This document shows positions 46,725 to 55,790 of a stretch of DNA of 64,000 nt, in pieces. The stretch covers positions 806,001-870,000 of the forward strand of contig OZ220020.1 in NCBI GenBank assembly GCA_964291365.2. Reading direction: 5' to 3'. The position numbers and the translations under genes were made by a program. Position 1 is the stretch's first letter; the number at the start of each line of letters is the position of its first letter. The notes beneath the pieces were generated by a model. It saw nothing but the letters and a program-made list of their open reading frames with translations. It ran no database searches and was not told the origin of the DNA. Origin of the DNA: JBDWFY01 sp964291365 (lineage in GTDB: Bacteria > Pseudomonadota > Alphaproteobacteria > Rhizobiales > Stappiaceae).

Positions 46725-47681
46725 CTAAGAATAAGATGAAAAAGTTTTTATGAGCATCTCAACAAATTTTTCTCGATTTGCGTCAAATGCCACTTGGCAA
46801 TTTGATTGATCACGACTTGCCGCTCTAGTATCTACTACTGTTCGTCCTACCGTAAGTTCCCCATGAGTTTCAACAAAAACCAAATGAGGACTTAGTGAGA
46901 GTATTTCGTTATCTACTAAATAAGCAATACATAACGCGTCATGAACGGGAGTCGTCCCTTTATGTTTCATTAAATTAAGTGATTCCTCAACATCAATTCG
47001 CTGCAAGGTAAATTTCGCCGCAGCTTCGCCTGCTGGTGTTCCTAAATTTGCCATCCGTTCACAATCTTCACGATTTACATACGCGATGTGAGTCGCATCA
47101 AGTGGGACCATGGTCAAATTTTTGAATCCCGCAGCGAAAACTACTGAAGCAGCTTCCGGATCGGCCCAAATATTGAATTCTGCTGAAGCAGTGACATTGC
47201 CGACTTGATGAGCTCCTCCCATCAATACCACCTCTGGTACATTCTCGACAAATTTTGGATCTAAGTTGATAGCCGCGGCAATATTCGTCAATGGTGCAGT
47301 TGGAACTAATGTTATCGGTTCAGTAGCAGCGCGAAAAGTTTCAATTAAATATTCAACGGCATGGTTATCGGCTTTTTTACTATGTGCTTTGGGAATCGGA
47401 AGTGACTTACCATGAATTTGTGATGCAATGTCTTCGTCAGATCTTGGTATTGGAAAATCTGGTCTGACAATTGGTTTTTCTGCCCCTTCATATACTGGAA
47501 TTTCACTTTTACCAATGTGATCTAATACTCTAAGCGTATTGTCCGTACAATATTCTACCGCGACATTTCCACTTACCGTGGTTATGCCAATGAGCTCAAT
47601 ATCAGGATGTAGAGCCGCAAGCATAATTGCTACGGCATCATCGGTACCAGTATCGACATCTAAAATTACTTTTCGAGTCAT
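46725..47681 (-). CDS. Nucleoside hydrolase
   Basis: A 318-residue inosine-uridine preferring nucleoside hydrolase-like enzyme. The calcium-binding N-terminal motif DVDTGTDDAVAIMLA is intact, as are LVPTAPLTNIAAAI, V-L-M-G-G-A-H and the catalytic-site V-H-D-A-L-C. I start it at the ATG at 47681, which follows AAGGAACAAAA; the frame is open to 47711 without a site. It lies upstream of the SDR gene and downstream of two transporters, all leftward. Confidence 0.88.
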   Translation of the reverse strand: MTRKVILDVDTGTDDAVAIMLAALHPDIELIGITTVSGNVAVEYCTDNTLRVLDHIGKSEIPVYEGAEKPIVRPDFPIPRSDEDIASQIHGKSLPIPKAHSKKADNHAVEYLIETFRAATEPITLVPTAPLTNIAAAINLDPKFVENVPEVVLMGGAHQVGNVTASAEFNIWADPEAASVVFAAGFKNLTMVPLDATHIAYVNREDCERMANLGTPAGEAAAKFTLQRIDVEESLNLMKHKGTTPVHDALCIAYLVDNEILSLSPHLVFVETHGELTVGRTVVDTRAASRDQSNCQVAFDANREKFVEMLIKTFSSYS

Positions 47682-47759
47682 GTATTTTGTTCCTTCAATT
47701 TTTGAACTCAATTAGTCAACAAGGTTATTTTGCCAATATTATGCTCAATTGATTTCCAT

Positions 47760-48659
47760 TCAACTACGCGATTGCATCATTTTTCGTTCCGCGATGAAGA
47801 TTCCACCTAACACCAAAACTAACGCAATGAGATGAAATAATTGCAACGATTCCCGTAATACAATCACAGCTAATATCGTGGCAAATATCGGTACCAGATT
47901 AGTGAATATACCAGCACGTGCTGGTCCAATCAATTCAACTCCCCGTAAATATAACAACTCTGCTAATAATGTCGGCACAAAGGCAATATATATTATTAAC
48001 AACCAATTATAACCTGTCGGCATTTTTGCACTGCCACTCACCACTTCAAAAATTGCTCCTGGAATTGACGCAATACAGGCAAATATCGCTAGCATGGTCA
48101 TCATAACAATTCCAGAAACTGGTGGTCGATTTCTTAATGCAATTGAATAAGCCGCGAAAAATGTACAGCCAATAACCATCAATCCATCACCAATACCTAT
48201 TTTTAATTCTATCAGATTTTGTAAGTTTCCCCCAATAGCGAGATAACTAATTCCCACTATAGTTAAAGTTGTTCCGATAATTTGAACTAACCTGATGCGA
48301 TATGAGTACACCAAAAACATTCCAATTAGTACCATGACTGGTACAGCACCTTGAATGATTCCCAGATTGATTGCGGTGGTATTATTCGCAGCAATATAGA
48401 AAAAACTATGGAAACAAGCTAAACCAGAAGTACCCATCAAGGCTAGTTGCAATAACCGCGGTCGAATAATGTCCCAAGAGTCAAAAATATGCCGATGAAA
48501 AAGCGCGAACAGAACCAAAGCAGCTAATGACCAACGCAAAAATACCACCATTAATGGTGAAATTTCACCAACAGTCATCCGTCCAGCGATGGCATTACTA
48601 GCCCAGCTTAAACTAGTTACTGTTAAAATCAGATAGGGGTGATAAAAAATTGATTTCAC
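47760..48659 (-). CDS. EamA-family (DMT) exporter 1
   Basis: A 299-residue membrane protein with ten predicted helices in two EamA repeats, e.g. WASNAIAGRMTVGEISPLMVVFLRW and A-F-V-P-T-L-L-A-E-L-L-Y-L-R-G-V-E-L-I-G-P-A-R-A-G. EamA proteins export amino acids or metabolites; the substrate is unknown. It is a close paralog of the next gene upstream (48762..49688), and the two are separated by 102 bp. Confidence 0.88.
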   Translation of the reverse strand: MKSIFYHPYLILTVTSLSWASNAIAGRMTVGEISPLMVVFLRWSLAALVLFALFHRHIFDSWDIIRPRLLQLALMGTSGLACFHSFFYIAANNTTAINLGIIQGAVPVMVLIGMFLVYSYRIRLVQIIGTTLTIVGISYLAIGGNLQNLIELKIGIGDGLMVIGCTFFAAYSIALRNRPPVSGIVMMTMLAIFACIASIPGAIFEVVSGSAKMPTGYNWLLIIYIAFVPTLLAELLYLRGVELIGPARAGIFTNLVPIFATILAVIVLRESLQLFHLIALVLVLGGIFIAERKMMQSRS

Positions 48660-48761
48660 AAATTTATTTTCCTAATAAAAAAATTCATTTTTATGGAACT
48701 GATTCAATATAACTAATCACAAATTCAATTTTAAAAAAATGAATTCACTTGATTGAGACAC

Positions 48762-49688
48762 TTATTTACCAGTTTCGTTAGATTTACGCTCGGCCACATA
48801 GATACCTCCCAGTACCAGTGCCAATGAAACTGCGTGAAAAAATTGAAATGATTCACTTAAAACCAATACCGCAAGTATCGCAGCGAAAATTGGAACTAGA
48901 TTTACAAAGATTCCTGCACGTGCCGGTCCAATTAGTTCTACTCCCCTAATAAAAAACACCTGTGCCAAAAGTGATGGAAAGAAAGTAATGAATGCAATAA
49001 TCAACCATCCTTTATTGGTTGGCCATTGCGCATAGCCACTGGCCATCTCAAAGAGAACTACCGGAATAGATCCTAAAAAAGCAAATATTGCAATCATTGT
49101 CATTAGCACCATGCCAGACAGCGGAGGTCGACTTTTCAGAGATATTGTATAGGCAGAATAGAAAAAACAGGCGATCACCATCAAACCATCACCCAGCGCA
49201 ATTTTTAATTCTGCCAGATTCTGTAAATTCCCACGCGCTGCTAGAAAAACTACCCCTAAAATCGTGATAATTGTTCCAATTATTTGGACCAACGTAATAC
49301 GAGCGGAATACACGATAAACATACCGAGAAGTACCATGATTGGTACCGCGCCCTGTATGATGCCAATATTGAGTGCAGTGGTATTGTTCGCGGCAAGATA
49401 CAGGAAACTATTAAAACACGTGAAACCTATCACACCCATAAAAACTAATTGCAATAAATTTGAGCGTATAATCGACCAAGATTCAATAATTTGACGATGA
49501 TAAAAGGTTAAACAAATCAGTGATACAAACAGCCAACGCAAAAAAACAATTACTATTGGTGAAATTTCATCAACACTCAACCGTCCTGCAACCGCATTAG
49601 CTCCCCAACAAAAACTAGTTACGGTTAGTAGTAAATAAGGTTGATTGTAAAGTGACTTCACAAATGAAACTGGAGATTTTTCCATCAT
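48762..49688 (-). CDS. EamA-family (DMT) exporter 2
   Basis: A 308-residue paralog of the adjacent EamA gene, with the same opening (P-Y-L-L-L-T-V-T-S-F-C-W-G-A-N-A-V-A-G-R) and the same late G-V-E-L-I-G-P-A-R-A-G-I-F. They arose by tandem duplication. The start ATG overlaps the trhO stop by four bases (ATGA), so it is translated with trhO. The substrate is unknown. Confidence 0.88.
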   Translation of the reverse strand: MMEKSPVSFVKSLYNQPYLLLTVTSFCWGANAVAGRLSVDEISPIVIVFLRWLFVSLICLTFYHRQIIESWSIIRSNLLQLVFMGVIGFTCFNSFLYLAANNTTALNIGIIQGAVPIMVLLGMFIVYSARITLVQIIGTIITILGVVFLAARGNLQNLAELKIALGDGLMVIACFFYSAYTISLKSRPPLSGMVLMTMIAIFAFLGSIPVVLFEMASGYAQWPTNKGWLIIAFITFFPSLLAQVFFIRGVELIGPARAGIFVNLVPIFAAILAVLVLSESFQFFHAVSLALVLGGIYVAERKSNETGK

Positions 49689-50524
49689 TTGCGATTGCTC
49701 GATGGTTTAAGATTCGCTTCCTGTTTTCGACGAAGTTTCTCTTCAGGACTCATTTTTGGCGCAGGATAAACAGCTGAATGAGCTTCTGGTGGAACATATT
49801 CTCCCCATTTTGCATTCAAGTTATGGTCAACAGATATACGATCATCAAACACAAAACATTCACCATTCCATTTGCTCTCTTCTTGTGGCACCTCTTCCAA
49901 ATATTTCAAAATCCCACCCTTGAGTTGATACACCTCCTCATGTCCCAACTCTTTAAGCAAAGAAGATGCTTTTTCACAACGAATGCCTCCAGTGCAAAAC
50001 ATCGCAATTTTTTTACCTTCCAATTGATCCTTTGAATTCTCAGCCCACTTGGCAAATTGACGAAAATGTCTGGTATTCGGGTTGAGCGAATCGGCAAACG
50101 TACCAAATGCAACTTCATAATTGTTTCGGGTATCAATTAGCACAACATCATCATTGTTGACAAACTCATTCCAATCACTAGGTTGAACATAAGTTCCCAT
50201 TGAAGACTGTGGTTCAATACCAGGAACACCTAGCGGAACTATCTCTTTCTTCAATCTCACTTTAAGTCGCTTAAATGGAATTTTAGTCGCAACAGATTCT
50301 TTATGCTCTAGATCTGATAGTCTAGAATCTGCACGTAGATACGCAAGAAATTCTCTTAAATTCTGTTCTGACCCGCCAACAGTGCCATTTATCCCTTCAC
50401 TTGCAAGCAATAAAGTCCCACTGATACCAAGACGACTAGCTTCAGACCTTATTGGTTCTTGCAGAGATTCAAAATCTAGTAATGGAACGAATTTGTAAAA
50501 TGCGGCAATAAGTATATTGGACAT
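49685..50524 (-). CDS. trhO: tRNA uridine(34) hydroxylase TrhO (rhodanese family)
   Basis: A 279-residue rhodanese-domain protein of the YceA/TrhO group, which hydroxylates U34 of some tRNAs. Motifs are N-I-L-I-A-A-F-Y-K-F-V, SGTLLLASEGINGTVGGSEQ, VLIDTRNNYEVAFGTFADSLNP, and the rhodanese active-site loop FCTGGIRCEKASSLL with the catalytic cysteine. I start it at the ATG at 50524; the open frame extends upstream without a good site. It overlaps the EamA gene downstream. Confidence 0.9.
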   Translation of the reverse strand: MSNILIAAFYKFVPLLDFESLQEPIRSEASRLGISGTLLLASEGINGTVGGSEQNLREFLAYLRADSRLSDLEHKESVATKIPFKRLKVRLKKEIVPLGVPGIEPQSSMGTYVQPSDWNEFVNNDDVVLIDTRNNYEVAFGTFADSLNPNTRHFRQFAKWAENSKDQLEGKKIAMFCTGGIRCEKASSLLKELGHEEVYQLKGGILKYLEEVPQEESKWNGECFVFDDRISVDHNLNAKWGEYVPPEAHSAVYPAPKMSPEEKLRRKQEANLKPSSNRK

Positions 50525-50909
50525 AAGATTCAAATATAATGTTTGTTTGGCAAAGTTGATATAATGCAGTGAGCTTAAAATTTCCACTCATTTTTTGGTA
50601 GAGCGACTATTTCTAACTTCTATCCAACTAATGAGCAGTTTATTGAAATAAAATGTGAAATACTAGTTGAAATATTTTCGGATTGTTCTACATTATAATT
50701 AATTGAAAAGCTACACTAGTTAAAGACATCAAATAATTTTTTTGTTAGTATCCTTGAGTGTACAAGTTCAATTATAATTTCTTGTACCAACTAAACCAAA
50801 ATTGTAGTCACTTAATTGATAAGTTAAATTAATTTTGGTCAATTATTCTTTTTAATGTAGCTAATTTGAGTAACTAAGTATTTCTAAACATCATACATGG
50901 AGTTAAATT
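50525..50909. other. Regulatory region before the Gabija-like operon
   Basis: This 385-bp divergent gap separates trhO from the defence operon. It holds an inverted repeat GTACAAG (50760-50766) and CTTGTAC (50781-50787) with a 14-bp spacer, a possible operator for a dimeric regulator. The Shine-Dalgarno of the next gene is GGAG just before 50910. No gene is supported. Confidence 0.35.
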
Positions 50910-52616
50910 ATGTTTTTAACTGAAGTACATATTAAGAATTTCCGCGGTATTGAAGATTTAACATTACCATTAGATGAGATTTGTGTTCTTGTAGGTGAAA
51001 ATAATGTTGGAAAATCAACTATTCTGGATGCCATTCACAAGACTCTAACTAGAACTACCACACGAAAAGGGAGGGTCTTTGATGACTATGATTACTTTTT
51101 AACAGAACCTTCTGCTGACCCGACCAAAGCGAAACCAATAGAGATAAAGCTTACCTTTGCTGAAAAAGTAAATGACGAATGGTCAGATGAAGTCTCTCAA
51201 ATTTTAGAAGGAGTTGAGCAAGTTGATAGTGAGAGTGGCTTACGGTCCGTAATTTTAAAAGTGGAAAGTTTTTTTGACAAATCTAATAATGAATATTCAA
51301 CAGATTTTTTCTTTCTTGACTTAGCGGGAAAGAAATTAAATTCAAAGAACCTTCGAAATTCATTAGCAAGTATTCAGTTACTTGTTCCTGCCTTTTATCT
51401 TGCATCCCTTCGTGATGCATCTCAAGAATTTAAAGCACGTTCTCAGTATTGGGGGCCGTTCGTCAAAGCACTTGAACTTGACGATAAAACACAAGCAGAG
51501 CTAGAAAATGATTTAGACTCACTAAATAAAAAGGTTCTCGACAAACATAAAGCCTTTGAAAGTGTTAAAACAAAGCTCTCAAAAATAGCAAAATTACTTC
51601 CACTTGAGGGTACAAACCCTGTTTCTATTGACGCAATTCCAAGTAAGATTTTTGATATACTCTCACGCACAGAAGTTAGTCTCATTACAAAAACAGGTGC
51701 ACAAATTCCTATTGTGCGTCACGGAGAAGGTGCTCAGAGCTTAGCTGTCATATGTCTATTTGATGCATTTCTTCAAAATCGACTTAAGGAAATAAATAAT
51801 TTACTTGCCACACCACTTCTTGCACTTGAGGAACCTGAGGCTCATCTTCATCCCTCTGCAGTCAAAGCTGTAGGAGAAATGTTAAAAGATGTAATGGGAC
51901 AAAAGATATTCTCGACCCACTCAGGTGATCTTTTATCAGGTATTCCACTTACAAATATTCGAAGATTACGGAATAAAAATGGAAAAATTTCAGCCTACAG
52001 ATTAAAGGACGACACTTTATCACAAAATGAACTGAATAAACTTAATTACTCCATTAGAACTACACGCGGCGGCTTTCTATTCTCTCGTTGTTGGTTACTT
52101 GTTGAAGGAGAAACTGAATCAATCATTCTACCTGAATGTGCTTTTGCAATGGGCCATGACTTACAAGCCGAAGGAATTTCATGTGTTGAATTCTCACAAG
52201 TTGGTGTAGACAAATTTATTAAATTGGCGGATGACTTAGGAATTGAGTGGTTTGTTTTGGCAGATGGTGACCCAGCTGGTGATGGTTTTGTAAAATTAAC
52301 TAAAGGATTACTTTCAGGAAGAACTGAGTCTACTCATATTTGTCAAATAGAGTACCAAAACATAGAAGAATTATTATGTATAGAGGGTTGCGGTGAAGTT
52401 TATTTAGATTCTATTTCAAGTTCAACAAAAAAAAAGATTACGGCAACAGAGGGAACAAAAGACTATTGGAAACAGGTTGCTAAACTAAGTTCTAAAAAAA
52501 CACGAAATGCACATGCCGTTTCCCAACAAATTGTTCACAGTGGTGCAAAGAGTGTACCTAAATCACTAAGTTCTGTGATTGAGAAAACAATTGAATTAGC
52601 ACGGAGTGCAGGATAA
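50910..52616 (+). CDS. gajA: GajA-like class 2 OLD nuclease (ATPase plus TOPRIM)
   Basis: A 568-residue OLD-family protein. The N-terminal ABC/SMC-type ATPase has Walker A GENNVGKST at residues 29-37 and Walker B LALEEPEAHLHPSAV near residue 303, followed by FSTHSGDLLS. The C-terminal TOPRIM domain has LLVEGETESIILPE near residue 395 and the acidic FVLADGDPAGDGF near residue 450. Class 2 OLD proteins of this size, encoded before a UvrD-like helicase, correspond to GajA of Gabija, a phage-defence complex that cuts DNA when nucleotides are depleted. The next gene starts within the stop (TAATG). Naming rests on domain layout. Confidence 0.85.
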   Translation: MFLTEVHIKNFRGIEDLTLPLDEICVLVGENNVGKSTILDAIHKTLTRTTTRKGRVFDDYDYFLTEPSADPTKAKPIEIKLTFAEKVNDEWSDEVSQILEGVEQVDSESGLRSVILKVESFFDKSNNEYSTDFFFLDLAGKKLNSKNLRNSLASIQLLVPAFYLASLRDASQEFKARSQYWGPFVKALELDDKTQAELENDLDSLNKKVLDKHKAFESVKTKLSKIAKLLPLEGTNPVSIDAIPSKIFDILSRTEVSLITKTGAQIPIVRHGEGAQSLAVICLFDAFLQNRLKEINNLLATPLLALEEPEAHLHPSAVKAVGEMLKDVMGQKIFSTHSGDLLSGIPLTNIRRLRNKNGKISAYRLKDDTLSQNELNKLNYSIRTTRGGFLFSRCWLLVEGETESIILPECAFAMGHDLQAEGISCVEFSQVGVDKFIKLADDLGIEWFVLADGDPAGDGFVKLTKGLLSGRTESTHICQIEYQNIEELLCIEGCGEVYLDSISSSTKKKITATEGTKDYWKQVAKLSSKKTRNAHAVSQQIVHSGAKSVPKSLSSVIEKTIELARSAG

Positions 52617-54526
52617 TGATTGATATTTCTACCCTCAATGAAAGCCAGATCAAGGCTGTCAAATGGAATAATGGGCCATTGCTTGTTCTAGCCGGACCTG
52701 GGTCTGGAAAAACTAAAGTCCTTACTTTACGAATCGCAAGATTAATTGAAGAGACACCTGACAAGTTTTTTAAAATTCTTGCTCTAACATATACAAATAA
52801 AGCTGCAGCTGAAATGCGTGAACGCATTGAACAATTAGTCCCTGAAGTAAACAAAAGAGCCCTCTTAACGACCTTTCATTCGTTTGCTGGAGATCTACTA
52901 CGTCAACATGGCCATCATATTGGTCTTCAACCAGACTTCACAATCATGGCACAAGATGCAGATCGATATTCATTACTAGACCAAGCTATTGACCAAATTG
53001 AACCTGATCAAAATAGATTAACCAGTGAAAAGTTACTACCACTGGTCAATCGTTTAATTGAAAATGATATTTCAACAGATAATGCATTTGAAGTTTTAAA
53101 ACGCAGTTCACTTGATGATTCAAAACTAATTGCCTCAATTTACGTTAATTATAGAAATTTAATGATTGAGCGCAAATTATTAGATTTCCCTGGTCTCATT
53201 GCAGAAGCTTTGAATCTCCTAAAAAATATAACTGGTGTGCGAAAACAATTCCAACGTATATATCCATTTGTGTGTGTTGATGAATTTCAAGATACAAATC
53301 TTTTTCAATATAAAATTCTTCGTCAACTTATAAATAAAGAAACTAAAAATGTTTTCGTGGTTGCTGACGATGATCAAATAATATACCAATGGAATGGTGC
53401 AAAACCGGAACGATTGTACGAGCTTAGAAAAGATTTTAATATGGAGTTTTTGCAGCTACCCGAAAATTATCGATGTCCTGCAGATGTAGTTGAGATAGCA
53501 AACAAGCTAATCGTACATAACTCTGACCGATTTAATGAGAAAAAAGCACTTAAAGCAAAAAAACTTCAAGCAAACTCAAGTGTGATAACTGTTCAGTCTT
53601 TCAATACTTTTGAAGAAGAAGCAAATTGGGTCGCATCAAGTATTGCTAATCGTGATTCTGACACGCAATCAAAATGTGTTGTTTTAGCACGAACAAAAAA
53701 ACTATTAGAAGAAATAGCATTAGCACTTGAAAAACATTCAATCCAGGGATATCTTGCAACTCGAAAAAATGAATTCGAGAGCGCATCACTTCAATGGTTA
53801 CATTCTATTTTGAGACTTGCAAATTCACGGATGAGTCAAGAACATCTCAGAGTGGTTTGCAAATCATTCTTTGCACTTGAGGGAATTAACCTTAATGTAC
53901 GAGAAATTATGTCTCATGCCGGTGTTGATGGAGGAGACTATTTACGCAGTTGGGCAAATTTTGTACTTCTGCGAATCGAATCAAATAATCCTTTACAAAA
54001 ACTTATTGAAGAAGGAGTAATATCATTGCTAGTCGAACGTTTAGACTACCACAAGTTTCAAGAATTAGCTTTTGACTGGCTTGACACACTACCTAACCTT
54101 ACTCCTGATCAAGAAGGTATTTTCAACGAATATGAAGAAGAAAAAGAGTCATGGAAAAATTTGGTAAAATTAATATCTGCTCAAAGCGACAATAACGATA
54201 TATCTCTCCATCATTTGCTCCAAGAGTTAGATCTAAGGTCAAAAATTCCTGAACCAAGTAAAGGTGCAATTCCCTGCTACACTATACATGCATCCAAAGG
54301 GATGGAATTTGACCATGTTTATCTAATCGGAATGGTAGAAGATCAATTTCCAAGCTGGATGTCTAAAAAGAAAGGAGATAAGAGTCGCGAAGTCGAAGAA
54401 GAACGAAGAAACTGTTTTGTAGCAATTACTCGTGCTCAGCAATCATTACACTTCTCTTATTCTAATCTGATGAATGGGTACCAAAAAGAACCTTCTAGAT
54501 TTTTATATGAAATGCAGTTGTTATAA
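52616..54526 (+). CDS. gajB: GajB-like UvrD/PcrA-type helicase
   Basis: A 636-residue superfamily 1A helicase. Walker A VLAGPGSGKTKV is at residues 24-35. Motif Ia is LALTYTNKAAAEMRERI, motif II is CVDEFQDTN near residue 219, motif III D-D-D-Q-I-I-Y-Q-W-N-G-A follows, and motif IV/V regions include LPENYRCP, TIHASKGMEFDHVYLIGM and EERRNCFVAITRAQ. GajB of Gabija is such a helicase and is often shorter (about 500 residues), so this one is long for the type. It overlaps gajA by one base and is clearly co-translated. A small degraded gene follows on the same strand. Confidence 0.83.
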   Translation: MIDISTLNESQIKAVKWNNGPLLVLAGPGSGKTKVLTLRIARLIEETPDKFFKILALTYTNKAAAEMRERIEQLVPEVNKRALLTTFHSFAGDLLRQHGHHIGLQPDFTIMAQDADRYSLLDQAIDQIEPDQNRLTSEKLLPLVNRLIENDISTDNAFEVLKRSSLDDSKLIASIYVNYRNLMIERKLLDFPGLIAEALNLLKNITGVRKQFQRIYPFVCVDEFQDTNLFQYKILRQLINKETKNVFVVADDDQIIYQWNGAKPERLYELRKDFNMEFLQLPENYRCPADVVEIANKLIVHNSDRFNEKKALKAKKLQANSSVITVQSFNTFEEEANWVASSIANRDSDTQSKCVVLARTKKLLEEIALALEKHSIQGYLATRKNEFESASLQWLHSILRLANSRMSQEHLRVVCKSFFALEGINLNVREIMSHAGVDGGDYLRSWANFVLLRIESNNPLQKLIEEGVISLLVERLDYHKFQELAFDWLDTLPNLTPDQEGIFNEYEEEKESWKNLVKLISAQSDNNDISLHHLLQELDLRSKIPEPSKGAIPCYTIHASKGMEFDHVYLIGMVEDQFPSWMSKKKGDKSREVEEERRNCFVAITRAQQSLHFSYSNLMNGYQKEPSRFLYEMQLL

Positions 54527-54652
54527 TCTTAACAACAATTATTGTAATACTATTCCTTACGAATCATGTGTGAAAGATAATTTTCTTGGAATTAACTTGT
54601 AAATATGGCCAACAGGATAAATTCTTTCTATTACTTAATATCGAATTACAAA

Positions 54653-54917
54653 ATGTTCCATTCCAAGAAAAACCTTCAAAAGAGCGTATTTTTTTTCAGA
54701 TTTCTATCATACAAGAAAATATGAGGGATACGAAGATGTTAATGAATCCGTAAAACAGGTAGCAAATAAAGCAAATTTGAGCTTGGATACAGTCGTTGAA
54801 GCACTATTGGAAATAGAGAACCAAAGACTTAAAGCTCTCGCAATGACTGAAGACAGTGCGGTCGTTGTCTGGTTTACTGCGAATGCGGGAGCACTAGCTA
54901 ATATTATAAAAAAATAA
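54653..54917 (+). pseudogene. Small orphan gene with an 8-T frameshift, paralog of 55034..55321
   Basis: From the ATG at 54653 the reading is M-F-H-S-K-K-N-L-Q-K-S-V-F-F, entering an eight-T run at 54689-54696. Removing one T restores S-D-F-Y-H-T-R-K-Y-E-G-Y-E-D-V to a TAA at 54915-54917. The restored product aligns with the neighbour at 55034..55321: F-F-Y-E-V-Y-R-Q-R-I-F-D-G-N-E-D-L, then S-A-W-Y-K-V-N-I-D matching V-V-W-F-T-A-N-A-G. So the gene is real but shifted by one base, by mutation, slippage or read error. The two paralogs face each other. Function unknown. Confidence 0.7.
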
Positions 54918-55033
54918 GATGATCCCTAAAGGTAGCTTATGAAGTCTTGAATTAGCAAGAAAATAAGCATTTGGTTTCAATTCTGATTTGAAAAATTTAA
55001 ACAAATTTCATCATACAATTAAAGCAGGTTAGA

Positions 55034-55321
55034 TTATGCTGGTTCAGCACATGTCAATTTTTCCATAAATTTTACTAGTACATCAATGTTCACTTTGTAC
55101 CACGCAGATACTGCACCATCTTTAATTGCTTCTAAACCAGCCCAATTTCGATTTTTGACTTCCCTAAATAATTCATGAGCTTGGTCAATACTGATGCCAA
55201 CTTGGTCTGCAGCTAACCTAATTGTATCTTCTAAATCCTCATTTCCATCAAATATCCTCTGACGATAGACTTCATAAAAAAATTTACCTTTTTTAGAGTT
55301 TCTAATTTTTTTAGCACTCAT
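55034..55321 (-). CDS. Hypothetical small helical protein
   Basis: A 95-residue charged protein, basic at the start (M-S-A-K-K-I-R-N-S-K-K-G-K) and mostly helical. It is the intact member of a pair; the other, frameshifted, lies convergently 116 bp away. I do not recognise the family. The position behind the Gabija-like operon suggests an accessory or regulatory gene of the island, but nothing in the sequence shows a function. Confidence 0.5.
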   Translation of the reverse strand: MSAKKIRNSKKGKFFYEVYRQRIFDGNEDLEDTIRLAADQVGISIDQAHELFREVKNRNWAGLEAIKDGAVSAWYKVNIDVLVKFMEKLTCAEPA

Positions 55322-55489
55322 AATGATTTTCCACTTGTTTAGAATTCCGATTTACAACGAATTTAGTAACACAGATTTGTCACTTTTATTTAATATAATG
55401 TATCTTGTTTCAAATTGCAATACTTTTATTGAAATTTTACATCTAAAATTTCTTAAATCATACTACGTAACATGCTTTGGTAAATATTT

Positions 55490-55687
55490 TCAACTTTCGT
55501 ATTCTACACTGGCATCAATTTGAAATGCTTCTGCTATCTTAATTTTTTGATTTGCAAACCCCTCATCTTTGTGTACCCATATTTCCCACATCTTACTTAA
55601 ATCTACATGGTCAATTCCTACTAGAAACAATGGCTTTGAATTTACTACATTAAAATGCTGTATTAGTTTAAATTTAGCGAAATTTGA
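55490..55687 (-). pseudogene. Possible coding remnant without a start
   Basis: A stop-free frame of 65 codons (S-N-F-A-K-F-K-L-I-Q-H-F-N-V-V-N-S-K-P-L-F-L-V-G-I-D-H...), ending in E-Y-E-S, looks protein-like, with a W-E-I-W-V segment. It has no ATG before the W-rich part and a TGA directly upstream. It lies downstream of the AAA ATPase on the same strand and could be the last piece of a lost partner. The evidence is composition only. Confidence 0.3.
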
Positions 55688-55790
55688 TCACTTACTCTAA
55701 TTTCTAGTATCTAGACCATACTTATTATTTTTTTCAGTCGTTCTCTTAATTTGAAATTAATAAACAGTATACCGCTTTCATTGGTGTTGT

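Noticed and set aside
55323..55523. Rightward 66-residue frame
   Set aside because: Composition is low-complexity and F/Y/N-rich, and it overlaps the better remnant on the other strand.
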